DNA of 64,000 bases from Desulfomicrobium macestii. GTDB taxonomy: Bacteria; Desulfobacterota; Desulfovibrionia; Desulfovibrionales; Desulfomicrobiaceae. This document shows positions 1-9,371 of the stretch, piece by piece. How positions within the stretch are numbered: the stretch's first letter is position 1; the number at the start of each line of letters is the position of its first letter. The translations under genes were made by a program, and so were the position numbers. The stretch spans positions 53,737 through 117,736 of the forward strand of contig NZ_JADBGG010000003.1 of the NCBI RefSeq assembly GCF_014873765.1. Reading direction: 5' to 3'. The notes beneath the pieces were generated by a model that searched no databases, had not been told where the DNA came from, and saw nothing but the letters and a program-made list of their open reading frames with translations.

Positions 1-309
1 CCCTCCCCGCGCGGGGAGCTTGAGATCACCGATGTCAATCGCGAGTACCTGCGCCGCGGCAGCCTCAAGGTCGAACTGCTCGGCCGGGGATATGCCTGGC
101 TCGACGCCGGAACCCACGAATCCCTGCAGCAGGCGGGCAGTTTTGTTCAGGCCATCCAGGACAGACAGGGTTTCAAGATCGCCTGCATCGAGGAAATCGC
201 TTTTTCGAAAGGGTTCATTGATGCAGGCCAGCTCAAACTGCTGGCCGCTCGATTCAAAAAAAACGAGTACGGAAAATATCTCGATGAAATCGCTGATGAG
301 CCTGTTTAA
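1..309 (+). CDS. rmlA: Glucose-1-phosphate thymidylyltransferase, C-terminal part (5' end cut by window edge)
   Basis: Reading from base 1 in frame 1 gives 102 residues ending at TAA 307-309. The stretch matches the C-terminal third of RmlA/RfbA, the enzyme making dTDP-glucose from glucose-1-phosphate and dTTP for the dTDP-rhamnose pathway. Recognisable RmlA words are GELEITDVN near the start, [19 protein letters not shown] in the middle, and [14 protein letters not shown] towards the end. The start codon lies outside the window, so length and operon partners are unknown. An AT-rich, repeat-containing gap follows, suggesting that it ends its transcription unit. Confidence 0.9.
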   Translation, partial: PSPRGELEITDVNREYLRRGSLKVELLGRGYAWLDAGTHESLQQAGSFVQAIQDRQGFKIACIEEIAFSKGFIDAGQLKLLAARFKKNEYGKYLDEIADEPV

Positions 310-680
310 ACTCATATAAATCAAAATGTTATCATACAAAGGAACACTTGGTGAAAACTTTGTTCCAAACATGTCCCCATGTTCCTTGTTTTTCAGGAAG
401 CCCGAATCAGGCAACCTGAAAAACAATCAACCTGAAAATTACCAAACTATTAAATTACAAATATTTCAATATGTTGATTAAGAAACGCACATAATGTGCC
501 CACTAATAATCCCAATAACCTAATCTTTTCTTTATTTAAGAGGCTCAAAAGACCTTGAAGACTGAACTCTTTTTCTCACGATTGAAGTCTGGGGCCTTCT
601 CCAGTACAGAGAAAAACCGATCAAGAAGAATCAATTATTTTCAATAGCTATACAATAATTTCAAGGAAAGTGAGGTATCC
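310..680. promoter_or_regulatory. AT-rich intergenic region with several inverted repeats upstream of nrdJ
   Basis: This 371-bp gap is far more AT-rich than its surroundings and holds no convincing gene. It contains an inverted repeat GGAACA-N14-TGTTCC (341-366), a 12-bp perfect inverted repeat TTGTTTTTCAGG/CCTGAAAAACAA (386-397 and 415-426) whose 17-nt spacer can also pair GCC/GGC, a further CCTGAAAA copy at 431-438, and a palindrome GCACAT-A-ATGTGC (487-499). These are plausible operators or RNA hairpins controlling the ribonucleotide reductase. I see no cobalamin riboswitch and no canonical NrdR box. Function is inferred only from position. Confidence 0.5.
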
Positions 681-2915
681 ATGGACGTTATGAAAATGCC
701 GGCTGATCTGCCCGACGTAAATCTCAATTCCAACGCCGAGTTGGTGCTGAAAAAACGTTATCAGCGAAAGGGGCTGGATGGGACGCCCATCGAGACCGCC
801 AAGGAAATGTTCTGGAGGGTGGCGGCAAGCATAGCATCCATGGAAAAGAACTACCCCTCTTCGCCGTTCAAGACCAAGGATCTGGCCCGCACATTCTATA
901 CGTTGATGACGCAGTACGATTTTCTGCCCAATTCCCCGACACTCATGAACGCCGGAACTGAACTGGGACAACTGGCGGCCTGCTTCGTTCTGCCTGTCGG
1001 GGACTCCATGGACGAGATTTTCGATGCGGTGAAACACGCGGCGCTGATCCACAAGTCCGGCGGCGGAACGGGTTTTTCCTTCACTCGCCTGCGCCCCAAG
1101 GACAGCCGGGTCGGTTCAACCGGCGGCGTTGCTTCCGGGCCCATCTCCTTTCTCAAGATTTTCAACACCGCGACCGAGCAGGTCAAACAGGGTGGAACCA
1201 GGCGCGGGGCCAATATGGGCATTCTGCGCGTCGACCATCCCGATATCCTGGAATTCATTCGGGCCAAGGAACGCGAGGGAGACCTCAACAATTTCAACCT
1301 GTCCGTGGCGTTGACCGAAAAATTCATGCAGGCCGTTGAAAACGATGAGGAATATCCCCTTATCGCCCCGCAATCGCAGGAGGTCATCGAAACGCTGAAG
1401 GCACGCGAAGTCTTCGAACTTCTGGTGCGCAAGGCCTGGGAGAGCGGAGATCCGGGGATCATCTTCATCGACCGCATCAACCGCGACAACCCCAACCCCG
1501 ACCAGGGCGAGATCGAGAGCACCAATCCGTGCGGCGAGCAGCCCCTGCTGCCTTACGAAGCCTGCAACCTCGGCTCCATCAATCTGGCCCGGTTCGTGCT
1601 CGAAAAGGACGGCGGGATCGAGGTCGACTGGGACAGGTTGCGTGAAGTGGTGCACCTCAGCGTCCGTTTTCTGGACAACGTCATCGACGCTTCGGAATAT
1701 CCGCTGGAACGCATCACGGAGACCGTGCGCAAGAACAGGAAGATCGGACTTGGCGTCATGGGCTGGGCAGATCTTCTGTACCAGCTGGGACTGCCCTACG
1801 ACAGCCGCCGGGCCATCGTGCTCGCCGAGCAGATGATGGATTTCATCCAGAAGGAATCAAGGTCGGCGTCCAAGAAACTCGCCATGGAGCGCGGACCCTT
1901 TCCGTCCTACGAGACCTCCATCTACAAGGAACAGAATCTGGGGCCCTACCGCCACGCCACGACCACGACCATCGCCCCCACGGGCACCCTGTCCATCATC
2001 GCCGGATGCTCGTCCGGGGTGGAGCCTCTTTTTGCCCTGTGCTTCGTGCGCCAGGTCATGGACGGCGAAAAGCTGACCGAGGCCAACAGCTTCTTCGTCA
2101 AGGCCTTGCACGATCAGGGCTGTTATTCCGAAAAGCTCATGGCCGAGGTGATTGAAAAGGGCTCGGTCCGGAACATGGAATTTCTCCCCGAGGAACTGCG
2201 CAGTGTCTATGTCACCTCCATGGACATCGATCCGCAGTGGCATCTCAAGATGCAGGCGGCCTTCCAGAAGCATACCGACAATGCCGTATCCAAGACGGTC
2301 AACCTGCCCAATTCGGCCACCCAGGAAGACATCTACAAAATCTACTGGATGGCCTATGAAGAGGGCTGCAAAGGCGTCACGGTCTACCGCGACGGCTGCA
2401 AGAGCGTGCAGGTCCTGTGCACCGGAGAAGGCCAGAAGGATGAAAAGGGCGATGACCATTGCCGTCCCATGGACCGGCCCGACATCGTCTACGGATTCAC
2501 GCAGAAGGTGCGCACCGGCCTTGGCGATCTTTACCTGACGGTCAACGAGGTCAACGGCAAGCCCTTCGAGGTTTTCACCACCATCGGCCGGTCGGGCAGA
2601 TCCATCACGGCCAAGGCCGAAGCCATTGGACGGCTGGTTTCCCTGGCGCTGCGTTCCGGGGTGCATGTTCGTGAAATAGTCAAGCAGCTCAAGGGGATCG
2701 GCGGAGAGCATCCTGTTTTTCAGAAAAAGGGCATGCTTCTCTCCATTCCCGACGCCGTGTCCTGGGTGCTTGAAAACAAGTATCTGCAGGGAACGACACC
2801 GAGCAGTTCCTATAAATCCCTGTCCAAGACCGAGTGCCCGGAATGCACCACGGAGCTGGTCTTTCAGGAAGGGTGTTTTGTCTGTCCGTCCTGCGGCTTC
2901 ACCAAGTGTGGATGA
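681..2915 (+). CDS. nrdJ: Adenosylcobalamin-dependent (class II) ribonucleoside-diphosphate reductase
   Basis: 744 residues. It reduces ribonucleotides to deoxyribonucleotides using a B12-generated thiyl radical. Family marks are LAACFVLPV (first redox cysteine), the finger-loop sequence STNPCGEQPLLPYEACNLGS holding the radical and redox cysteines, and TGTLSIIAGCSSGVEPLFAL. After the reductase core comes a TSCPD-type domain (GRSGRSITAKAEAIGRL) and a C-terminal zinc-ribbon-like tail with CPEC...CPSC...C, probably the cysteines that re-reduce the active site. The start is backed by AAGGAAAGTGAGG just upstream. It is shorter than the large 900-plus residue class II enzymes. The oxygen-independent mechanism fits an anaerobe. 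Confidence 0.95.
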   Translation: MDVMKMPADLPDVNLNSNAELVLKKRYQRKGLDGTPIETAKEMFWRVAASIASMEKNYPSSPFKTKDLARTFYTLMTQYDFLPNSPTLMNAGTELGQLAACFVLPVGDSMDEIFDAVKHAALIHKSGGGTGFSFTRLRPKDSRVGSTGGVASGPISFLKIFNTATEQVKQGGTRRGANMGILRVDHPDILEFIRAKEREGDLNNFNLSVALTEKFMQAVENDEEYPLIAPQSQEVIETLKAREVFELLVRKAWESGDPGIIFIDRINRDNPNPDQGEIESTNPCGEQPLLPYEACNLGSINLARFVLEKDGGIEVDWDRLREVVHLSVRFLDNVIDASEYPLERITETVRKNRKIGLGVMGWADLLYQLGLPYDSRRAIVLAEQMMDFIQKESRSASKKLAMERGPFPSYETSIYKEQNLGPYRHATTTTIAPTGTLSIIAGCSSGVEPLFALCFVRQVMDGEKLTEANSFFVKALHDQGCYSEKLMAEVIEKGSVRNMEFLPEELRSVYVTSMDIDPQWHLKMQAAFQKHTDNAVSKTVNLPNSATQEDIYKIYWMAYEEGCKGVTVYRDGCKSVQVLCTGEGQKDEKGDDHCRPMDRPDIVYGFTQKVRTGLGDLYLTVNEVNGKPFEVFTTIGRSGRSITAKAEAIGRLVSLALRSGVHVREIVKQLKGIGGEHPVFQKKGMLLSIPDAVSWVLENKYLQGTTPSSSYKSLSKTECPECTTELVFQEGCFVCPSCGFTKCG

Positions 2916-2927
2916 TCGGACAGGATC

Positions 2928-4217
2928 ATGGAGCAGTCTAACGGGATAGAGCAGTTTCTGCGCAGCATGATGGCCATTCTGGCCAGCAGGGCCATGAGCG
3001 CGGCGGAGAAGCTCCATTGCGGGGGCATGCTCATCCAGACGAGGATCAAGAGCCGCAACGCCTCGGTCATGTTGTTCGACGATGAAAAACGGGGACTCAA
3101 GGTCGTTGCGGCCAGCCGGAAGGAGATAGTGGGGCTGACTCAGCCCCTCTCTCCGGAAAGCATTTCCGGATATGTGTGTACGCACAAGGTTCCGCTTCTG
3201 ATCGAGGATATCGAAACCGATCATCGTTTTTGCTGCCGTAACGGCAACTACAAGACCAAATCGCTCATTTCCGTGCCCCTGCTTTCCGATCAGGAACGGG
3301 TCATTGGGGTCATAAACGTTTCCGACAAGGAAGGCGGGGGGCCTTTCACCAAGTCCGATTTGTCCGCCCTCCTCGAATATGCGGCCTGGATCACTCCCCT
3401 GATCGAGAGCCTGGCCATGTTCGAAAGACTGGAGGCGGAAAAGGAGCGGTATCAGGAATTGGCGCAGGAGCTTGAGATCAAGCAAAAAGAGCTGATCATC
3501 GCCTCCACCGAGCGCTCCGAACTGGTGCAGATGGTGGTCCACGATTTTAAAAGCCCCCTTTCTGCCGTCATCTCCAACATGGATCTGTTGTCGTATCTCG
3601 GGCCCAGCGAATCCCAGAAACCGATCATCGAGACGGCCTTCAAGGGAGCGAGCAAGCTTCTGGAAATGATCGACGAATTTCTGCACATAGCGCGTGTCGA
3701 TGAATGTCAGGAGCGTGGAGTCATCCCCTGTCCGGTCTCTTTTCTGCCCCTTGTGCATGAGCAGATTGAAGCTCTCATGCCCTTGGTCCGTGAAAAGAAC
3801 ATGACCATTGAAAATCAGTGCGAGCTTGATGTTCAGGTTCTGGGCGATCCCATGCTGCTTGGACATTTGGTTCAGAATCTGATTTCAAACGCCATAAAGT
3901 ATACGCCCGTGAATGGGCGGATCAGGGTGGGGATGGGCGCCTGGGAATCGCGCAGAACGGCGGATCCCACGCATACGGTGCTCAAGTTCTGGGTCGAGGA
4001 TGATGGCGAGGGGATCGAGGATCGCTACAAGGAATCCATTTTCGACAAGTTCGTGCGTACGGAAAAATCAGTTGAAAGCGGGATAAAGGGAACCGGTATC
4101 GGACTTTTCATCTGTCGCAAGATAGTGAACATGTTTCAAGGCAAGATCTGGGTGGAGGATGTCACTCCGCACGGCAGCAGATTTTGCGTCATTCTTTTCA
4201 TCCCCGAGGAAAATTGA
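2928..4217 (+). CDS. Cytoplasmic GAF-domain sensor histidine kinase
   Basis: 429 residues with no transmembrane segment. A GAF domain occupies roughly residues 20-165, followed by a short charged coiled-coil (LEAEKERYQELAQELE). The HisKA domain has the phosphoacceptor box VVHDFKSPLSAVISN. The HATPase_c domain has an N box (LVQNLISNAIKYTPVNGRI), a G1 box (VEDDGEGIEDRY) and a G2 box (GIKGTGIGLFICRKI). All residues needed for autophosphorylation appear present. It starts 12 bp after nrdJ and ends one base before the response regulator start, so the pair is almost certainly cognate. The GAF ligand cannot be told from sequence. Confidence 0.93.
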   Translation: MEQSNGIEQFLRSMMAILASRAMSAAEKLHCGGMLIQTRIKSRNASVMLFDDEKRGLKVVAASRKEIVGLTQPLSPESISGYVCTHKVPLLIEDIETDHRFCCRNGNYKTKSLISVPLLSDQERVIGVINVSDKEGGGPFTKSDLSALLEYAAWITPLIESLAMFERLEAEKERYQELAQELEIKQKELIIASTERSELVQMVVHDFKSPLSAVISNMDLLSYLGPSESQKPIIETAFKGASKLLEMIDEFLHIARVDECQERGVIPCPVSFLPLVHEQIEALMPLVREKNMTIENQCELDVQVLGDPMLLGHLVQNLISNAIKYTPVNGRIRVGMGAWESRRTADPTHTVLKFWVEDDGEGIEDRYKESIFDKFVRTEKSVESGIKGTGIGLFICRKIVNMFQGKIWVEDVTPHGSRFCVILFIPEEN

Positions 4218-4218
4218 G

Positions 4219-5406
4219 ATGGACAAAAATATCACCGTGATGGTGGTTGAAGATATCCTGTCTGCCAGGGAGACGGTCTTGAACCTTTTGCGGGCCCTTG
4301 GCTTCACTCATTTTCTGGAGGCGGAGAACGGCGAGGCGGCTCTTGAAAAAATCAAGGACGGCGTTCCCGGCCTGATCATTTCCGACTGGAACATGCCGAA
4401 GATGAACGGCCTGAGCCTGTTGCGCGCTGTGCGTTCAAGGCCGGAAACTCCCTACATTCCCTTCATATTTCTGACTTCCAAATCCGAGGTGGAGGACGTG
4501 GCTCTGGCCTCGGACGGCGGCGCTTCGGCCTATCTGGTCAAACCCTTGACCATCAAGGCTTTGTCCGAGGCCTTGAACACGGTTTTCGATGGGGGCTTTG
4601 AACAGGATTTTGAACTGCTCAAAGCGGAGATCCAGAATTTGTGCGCGGCAAAGGAACAGGCCAAGGCTCTCGATCTTTTGCGCCGCTTTGAATTGCTCTA
4701 TCCTTCCCAGATGCAGAGGATACGACTTGCGCATGTGCGGGTGCTGACGGAATTTTCCGATTTTTCCAAGGCCGAGGAGATGCTCTGTGAAATACTGGCC
4801 GCGAACCCGCTTTTCGCCAGAGGCTGGGAAACCATGGCCAAGGTCCAGTGCTGGCAGGGAAAACCGGATCAGGCTTTGGCCGCCGTGGACAAGGCTGTCT
4901 CCATCAGTCCCAACAACACCGAATATTACATTCTGCGCGGCTCCATCAATCTGCACAAGGAAGATCTGTACGCGGCCCGGAATAATTTCATGACCGCTCT
5001 CAACATCGATCGCAAGAACGATCAGATCAAGCAGGACATCTGGAACGCCTATGTAGATCTGGATATGGTCGATGAAGTGCAGCGCGATTTCGGCTCGTAT
5101 ATTTTCTCTTCCCTGACCTGCGATACCCTGAACAACATGGCCGTGGCCTACCGGCGCAAGGGCGAACTGGCTCGGGCAATAGAAATCTACCGCGCGGCGC
5201 TGGCCAAGGAACCCGACAATCCCAAGATTCTCTTCAACGCCGCCGTGGCCTATGTGAACAGAAAACAATACGGCAAGGCCAAGTCGCTTTTGGCCCACGC
5301 CCTGGGCAATGATCCTGATTTTGAAAAAGCCAAGGCGCTCCTGAAGCAAATCAGCGCTCATGAGCACAAACACGACGAAGCCGAGAAATCCGGGGACGAA
5401 AAATGA
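4219..5406 (+). CDS. Response regulator: REC domain fused to TPR repeats
   Basis: 395 residues from the ATG at 4219; an in-frame ATG at 4159 would sit inside the kinase gene and is less likely. The receiver domain (about 1-125) has acidic residues E11/D12, phosphoacceptor D56 in ISDWNMP and the conserved lysine in YLVKPLT. The rest is helical, with TPR units such as RGWETMAKVQCWQGKPDQAL, EYYILRGSINLHKEDLYAA and ILFNAAVAYVNRKQYGKA. There is no DNA-binding domain, so output is probably protein-protein. Its TGA overlaps the ftsE ATG (ATGA), linking its translation to ftsE. A charged tail ends the protein. Confidence 0.9.
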   Translation: MDKNITVMVVEDILSARETVLNLLRALGFTHFLEAENGEAALEKIKDGVPGLIISDWNMPKMNGLSLLRAVRSRPETPYIPFIFLTSKSEVEDVALASDGGASAYLVKPLTIKALSEALNTVFDGGFEQDFELLKAEIQNLCAAKEQAKALDLLRRFELLYPSQMQRIRLAHVRVLTEFSDFSKAEEMLCEILAANPLFARGWETMAKVQCWQGKPDQALAAVDKAVSISPNNTEYYILRGSINLHKEDLYAARNNFMTALNIDRKNDQIKQDIWNAYVDLDMVDEVQRDFGSYIFSSLTCDTLNNMAVAYRRKGELARAIEIYRAALAKEPDNPKILFNAAVAYVNRKQYGKAKSLLAHALGNDPDFEKAKALLKQISAHEHKHDEAEKSGDEK

Positions 5407-6083
5407 TCAGCATTTCCAAACTTTCCTACTCCTTCGGCAGGCAACTTGCGTTGAAGGACATAAATTTCTGCATGAAGCCCGGCGAGTTCGTCTTTCTTTG
5501 CGGTCCATCCGGCGCCGGGAAGACGACCTTCATGCGCATTCTGCACGGCGCGCTTCCGGTGCAACGCGGCAAGGCCGATGTGGCCGGCTATGATTTGAAC
5601 ACGTTGGCCGAGAGCCGCAAACATTTGCTCCGCCGCGACGTGAGCGTGGTCTTTCAGGATTTCAAGATCCTGACCAACCAGACCGTTTTCGCCAATGTGG
5701 CCCTGCCGTTGAAGGTACGCGGCATCGGGCAGCACATCATCGAGAAACGTGTCCGGGCGGTGCTCAGAAGCCTGCACCTCGATCACAAGACCGGGGCGCC
5801 CTGCGAGGAACTGTCCGGCGGCGAACAGCAGCGGGTGGCCGTGGCCCGGGCCGTGGTGGTCAAGCCCAAGCTGCTCCTTGCCGATGAGCCCACCGGGAAC
5901 CTCGACCACGAACTGTCCATGCGCATGATGGATATTTTTCAACAATTTCATAAGTTTGGAACTTCAATCATGATAGCGACCCATAACCGTGAAATCATGG
6001 AACGCATGGCCGATGCGCGCATCGTGACTCTGGAGGACGGGGTCATGCGCGAAGGTTGCGCCCAGACCGGAGGGCGGCCATGA
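5403..6083 (+). CDS. ftsE: Cell division ATP-binding protein FtsE
   Basis: 226-residue ABC ATPase. Walker A is GPSGAGKT (34-41), the signature is LSGGEQQRVAVARA, and Walker B plus D-loop is LLLADEPTGNLD, a typical FtsE/LolD-type ending. FtsE pairs with FtsX at the inner membrane and uses ATP to switch on periplasmic peptidoglycan hydrolases at the septum. It overlaps the upstream response regulator and the downstream ftsX by ATGA at each junction, so all three are probably co-translated. Length is normal for the family. Confidence 0.95.
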   Translation: MISISKLSYSFGRQLALKDINFCMKPGEFVFLCGPSGAGKTTFMRILHGALPVQRGKADVAGYDLNTLAESRKHLLRRDVSVVFQDFKILTNQTVFANVALPLKVRGIGQHIIEKRVRAVLRSLHLDHKTGAPCEELSGGEQQRVAVARAVVVKPKLLLADEPTGNLDHELSMRMMDIFQQFHKFGTSIMIATHNREIMERMADARIVTLEDGVMREGCAQTGGRP

Positions 6084-6952
6084 ACGTATTTTTTCAACTC
6101 ATCGGGCAAGGCGTGCGGGACCTGTTCCGGGCTCCGTGGTCCCTGTGCATGACCATTGCGGCCATCACCCTGGTATCCTTTCTGGGCGGGGCTTTTCTCA
6201 TGCTTGTGCACAATCTCGATCTGCAGATCGGCAACAGGCAGGGCAATGTCCAGTTCCAGGTCTACTGGCAGGCCGATGTCGCTTCGGATCAATTGAAGGA
6301 GGTCTGGTCCGGACTGTCCTCCATGGAGGGTGTGGTCAACGTGCGCACTTTCACCCCGGATCAGGCTCTTGGCGTGCTTGAGGAGTCGTTCCAGAAAAAT
6401 GTGGACCTGGATTGGATGAAAGGCAGAAGCCCCTTGCCGCCGACGGCTCTGGTCGAATGCGATCTGCCCGCCGAAGACGGAAAAAAATGGGCCGCAGGCA
6501 TGGTCAGGCGTCTTGAAGGCTTGCCCAAGGTCGAGAAGGTGACCTTCAATCCCCTGCAGGTCGATCTGTTGACCTCTTGGGTCGGATTGACCAAGATGGC
6601 TTTCTGGCCGGTGACCGGATTTTTGCTTGTGGTTGTCGGCCTTGTGGTGGGCAACACCATAAAACTCGCTCTTCTGGCCCGGCGCGATGAATTGGAAATT
6701 CTGCGTTTTGTGGGCGCGAGCCGGGCATACATACAGTTCCCGCTGCTCGTGGGCGGAGCCTTTCAGGGACTTTTGGGCGCAGGCCTCGCCCTTGGCCTGC
6801 TAAAGCTTTTGCACCACGGCATCGAGGACATGTTCAATGTTCCTCCGCTGTGGATCACCATCTCCTTTCTGCCCCAGATACACAGCCTGGCCATTCTTGC
6901 CATTTTGGCGTCAGTTGGAGTTTTGAGCTCCCTGGTCGCTTTTCGCAATTAA
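6080..6952 (+). CDS. ftsX: Cell division membrane protein FtsX
   Basis: 290 residues from ATG 6080, which overlaps the ftsE stop. FtsX is the permease-like partner of FtsE. The expected plan is visible: a first membrane helix near residues 20-42 ([20 protein letters not shown]), a periplasmic domain of about 120 residues, then three C-terminal helices (for example [19 protein letters not shown]). The sequence [19 protein letters not shown] between helices is the FtsX/MacB-type coupling region ([10 protein letters not shown]). A longer reading from 6056 is possible but lacks support. It closes the kinase-regulator-ftsEX group; ilvD begins 20 bp later with its own ribosome site. Confidence 0.93.
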   Translation: MNVFFQLIGQGVRDLFRAPWSLCMTIAAITLVSFLGGAFLMLVHNLDLQIGNRQGNVQFQVYWQADVASDQLKEVWSGLSSMEGVVNVRTFTPDQALGVLEESFQKNVDLDWMKGRSPLPPTALVECDLPAEDGKKWAAGMVRRLEGLPKVEKVTFNPLQVDLLTSWVGLTKMAFWPVTGFLLVVVGLVVGNTIKLALLARRDELEILRFVGASRAYIQFPLLVGGAFQGLLGAGLALGLLKLLHHGIEDMFNVPPLWITISFLPQIHSLAILAILASVGVLSSLVAFRN

Positions 6953-6971
6953 TCTACTCGAGGATATTTCA

Positions 6972-8642
6972 ATGAATCGCAGCGATAAAATGATCAAAGG
7001 TTTGGAAAAGGCACCGCACCGCTCCCTGCTTTTTGCCCTGGGCATGACCCGCGAGGAGATGAGGCGCCCACTGATCGGCGTGGTCAATTCGGCCAATGAG
7101 ATCGTGCCCGGACACATGCATCTTGATATCATCGCCCAGGCCGTCAAGGACGGTGTGCGCATGGCCGGAGGCACGCCCATGGAGTTTCCCACCATCGGCG
7201 TGTGCGACGGGCTGGCCATGAATCATGAAGGCATGAAGATGAGCCTGCCCAGCCGCGAACTCATCGCCGACTCCATCGAAATTTCCGCCACGGCCGTGCC
7301 TTTCGACGGGTTGGTTTTCATTCCGAATTGCGACAAGATCGTGCCCGGCATGCTCATGGCCATGCTGCGCCTCAACATCCCCTCGATCATGATCAGCGGC
7401 GGCCCCATGCTCCCGGGCAAGTTCGAGGGCCAAACCGTCGATCTGATCACGGTCTTCGAGGGCGTGGGCAAGGTCAAGAGCGGCAGCATGACCGAAGCGG
7501 AACTTGAGCGCATGGAGGAATGCGCCTGTCCCGGCTGCGGTTCCTGCGCGGGCATGTTCACGGCCAATTCCATGAATTGCCTGTCCGAGGCCCTTGGGTT
7601 GTCCCTGCCCGGCAACGGAACCATCCCCGCCCCGACCAGCGCGCGCATCCGTCTGGCCAAGGATGCGGGAATGCAGGTCATGAGCCTGGTCGAAAAGAAC
7701 ATTCGCCCGCGCGACATCGTCACCGAAAAGAGCGTGGCCAACGGCGTGACCGTGGACATGGCCCTTGGCTGCTCCACCAACACGGTCCTGCACCTGCCCG
7801 CGATTTTCCGCGAGGCCGAGCTCGATCTGACGCTGGACATTTTTGACAACATCAGCCGCAAGACCCCCAATCTTTGCAGGCTTTCCCCCGCCGGACCGCA
7901 CCATATCGCCGACCTGCACGAGGCGGGCGGCATCCCGGCCGTCATGAACGAATTGGCGCAGAGCGGGCGCATCGATCTTGATGTCATGACCGTGACCGGC
8001 CGGACCCTGGGACAGAACATCGAGGCCCTGAAGCCGCGCATCCTGCGCCCGGAAGTCATCCGCACCGTGGCCGATCCGTATTCCCGTGAAGGCGGCATCG
8101 CCATCCTGAAGGGCAACCTGGCTCTGGACGGCGCGGTGGTCAAACAGTCCGCCGTGGCGCCTGAAATGATGCAGCGCACGGGCGTTGCCCGAGTCTTCGA
8201 GAGCGAGGAAGACGCCGTGAGCGCGATCATGGGCAACAGGATAAAGGCCGGCGACGTGGTCGTCATCCGTAATGAAGGCCCGGTGGGCGGCCCCGGCATG
8301 CGCGAGATGCTGACCCCGACCTCGGCCATCTCCGGTCTTGGCCTTGGCGGCGAAGTGGCGCTTTTGACGGACGGCCGTTTCAGCGGCGGAACGCGTGGGG
8401 CGGCCATCGGGCATATCAGTCCCGAAGCGGCCGAAGGCGGGATCATAGGGCTGGTCCAGGAAGGGGACCTGATCAGGATAGACATTCCTGCACGCAGCCT
8501 TGAGCTTCTGGTTGACGAGGCGGAACTTGAAAAGCGCCGCCAGAACTTCAAACCCTTTGTGAAGGAAATCCGTTCCTCCATTCTGCGTCGCTACAGCCGC
8601 ATGGCTTCGTCCGCGGCCAAGGGAGCGGTGACCAAAATCTGA
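6972..8642 (+). CDS. ilvD: Dihydroxy-acid dehydratase
   Basis: 556 residues, the normal length. IlvD dehydrates dihydroxy-acids to 2-oxo acids in valine, leucine and isoleucine synthesis using an Fe-S cluster. Cluster and metal ligands can be seen in [12 protein letters not shown] and in [19 protein letters not shown]. Other family words are [22 protein letters not shown] text and the C-terminal [33 protein letters not shown] precedes the ATG. Its TGA shares one base with the next gene's ATG, so a methyltransferase is translationally coupled to it, although no pathway link between the two is obvious. Confidence 0.96.
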   Translation: MNRSDKMIKGLEKAPHRSLLFALGMTREEMRRPLIGVVNSANEIVPGHMHLDIIAQAVKDGVRMAGGTPMEFPTIGVCDGLAMNHEGMKMSLPSRELIADSIEISATAVPFDGLVFIPNCDKIVPGMLMAMLRLNIPSIMISGGPMLPGKFEGQTVDLITVFEGVGKVKSGSMTEAELERMEECACPGCGSCAGMFTANSMNCLSEALGLSLPGNGTIPAPTSARIRLAKDAGMQVMSLVEKNIRPRDIVTEKSVANGVTVDMALGCSTNTVLHLPAIFREAELDLTLDIFDNISRKTPNLCRLSPAGPHHIADLHEAGGIPAVMNELAQSGRIDLDVMTVTGRTLGQNIEALKPRILRPEVIRTVADPYSREGGIAILKGNLALDGAVVKQSAVAPEMMQRTGVARVFESEEDAVSAIMGNRIKAGDVVVIRNEGPVGGPGMREMLTPTSAISGLGLGGEVALLTDGRFSGGTRGAAIGHISPEAAEGGIIGLVQEGDLIRIDIPARSLELLVDEAELEKRRQNFKPFVKEIRSSILRRYSRMASSAAKGAVTKI

Positions 8643-9367
8643 TGCGTTGGAACCGGGAAAGCGCGGTCCGCTACGACAAATGGGCCGGAACCGTGCGGGG
8701 AAGCTTCGCCCTGCAGCAGGAAAAAAAACTGCTGCAGGGAGTCATAGCACCCTGGCCCAGACGCAAGCAGAAGCTCCTGGACATCGGCTGCGGAACGGGA
8801 ATGTTTCTGGAGTTTTTCTGGTCCTGCGGGTTTGATCTGACGGGCATGGACAAAAGTCCGGACATGCTGGCCCGGGCCCGGGAAAAGATAGGCCATCGCG
8901 CCGATCTCCACCTTGGAAGCGCCGAGCATTTGCCCTTCGAGGATCGCGAGTTTGATTACGCCTCGCTCATGACCGTGTTCGAATTCCTGGAAGATCCGGC
9001 CCTGGCCCTGCGTGAAGCGGCGCGTGTGGCGCGTAAGGGCCTTTTGATCTGTTTTTTGAACCGGATGTCCCTGTACGGGCTATCCCTAAGGCTGGAAAAA
9101 AGAAAATCCCCGCTTGGCGAGGCGCGCTGGTTCACCTGGCCCGAAATGCGCGCGCTGATCCAGCAAAATCTATCCCCGGGCGGCATCGAAGCCAGGTCCA
9201 TTCTTCTGGGCCCGCCCTGCACCTGGAATTCTGTTCCGGTCATCCGCTATCTGAACAGCACGCCCGCCTTTCCATGGATGGGAGCCTTCACGGCGGTGCG
9301 CGTCGATCTGACCGCCCCTCGCGCCCAGACTCCCCTCATGGCCTGGAATACCGAACCCACAACGTAA
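8642..9367 (+). CDS. Class I SAM-dependent methyltransferase
   Basis: 241 residues. The Rossmann SAM-binding motif I is LLDIGCGTGMFLEFF (about residues 40-55), followed by the acidic turn GMDKSPDMLARARE and a motif IV-like FDYASLMTVFEFL. This is the Methyltransf_11 / UbiE-type fold. The C-terminal half (ARWFTWPEMRALI) is variable and gives no substrate clue. It overlaps the ilvD stop by one base and ends 4 bp before the oppositely oriented aldolase gene. Substrate unknown; the methyltransferase fold itself is secure. Confidence 0.85.
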   Translation: MRWNRESAVRYDKWAGTVRGSFALQQEKKLLQGVIAPWPRRKQKLLDIGCGTGMFLEFFWSCGFDLTGMDKSPDMLARAREKIGHRADLHLGSAEHLPFEDREFDYASLMTVFEFLEDPALALREAARVARKGLLICFLNRMSLYGLSLRLEKRKSPLGEARWFTWPEMRALIQQNLSPGGIEARSILLGPPCTWNSVPVIRYLNSTPAFPWMGAFTAVRVDLTAPRAQTPLMAWNTEPTT

Positions 9368-9371
9368 TTGC

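Noticed and set aside
310..680. Cobalamin riboswitch or NrdR box before nrdJ
   Set aside because: No B12 box (AGYCMGGAGACCTGCC-like) and no ACACwATATATwGTGT pair could be found.
1857..3866. 669-codon open frame on the minus strand
   Set aside because: It lies opposite nrdJ and the histidine kinase, both of which have clear motifs. Such long antisense frames arise from GC-rich third positions; the translation has no recognisable domain. The same applies to antisense frames at 24948-27056, 27872-30133, 42221-44353 and 46127-47737.
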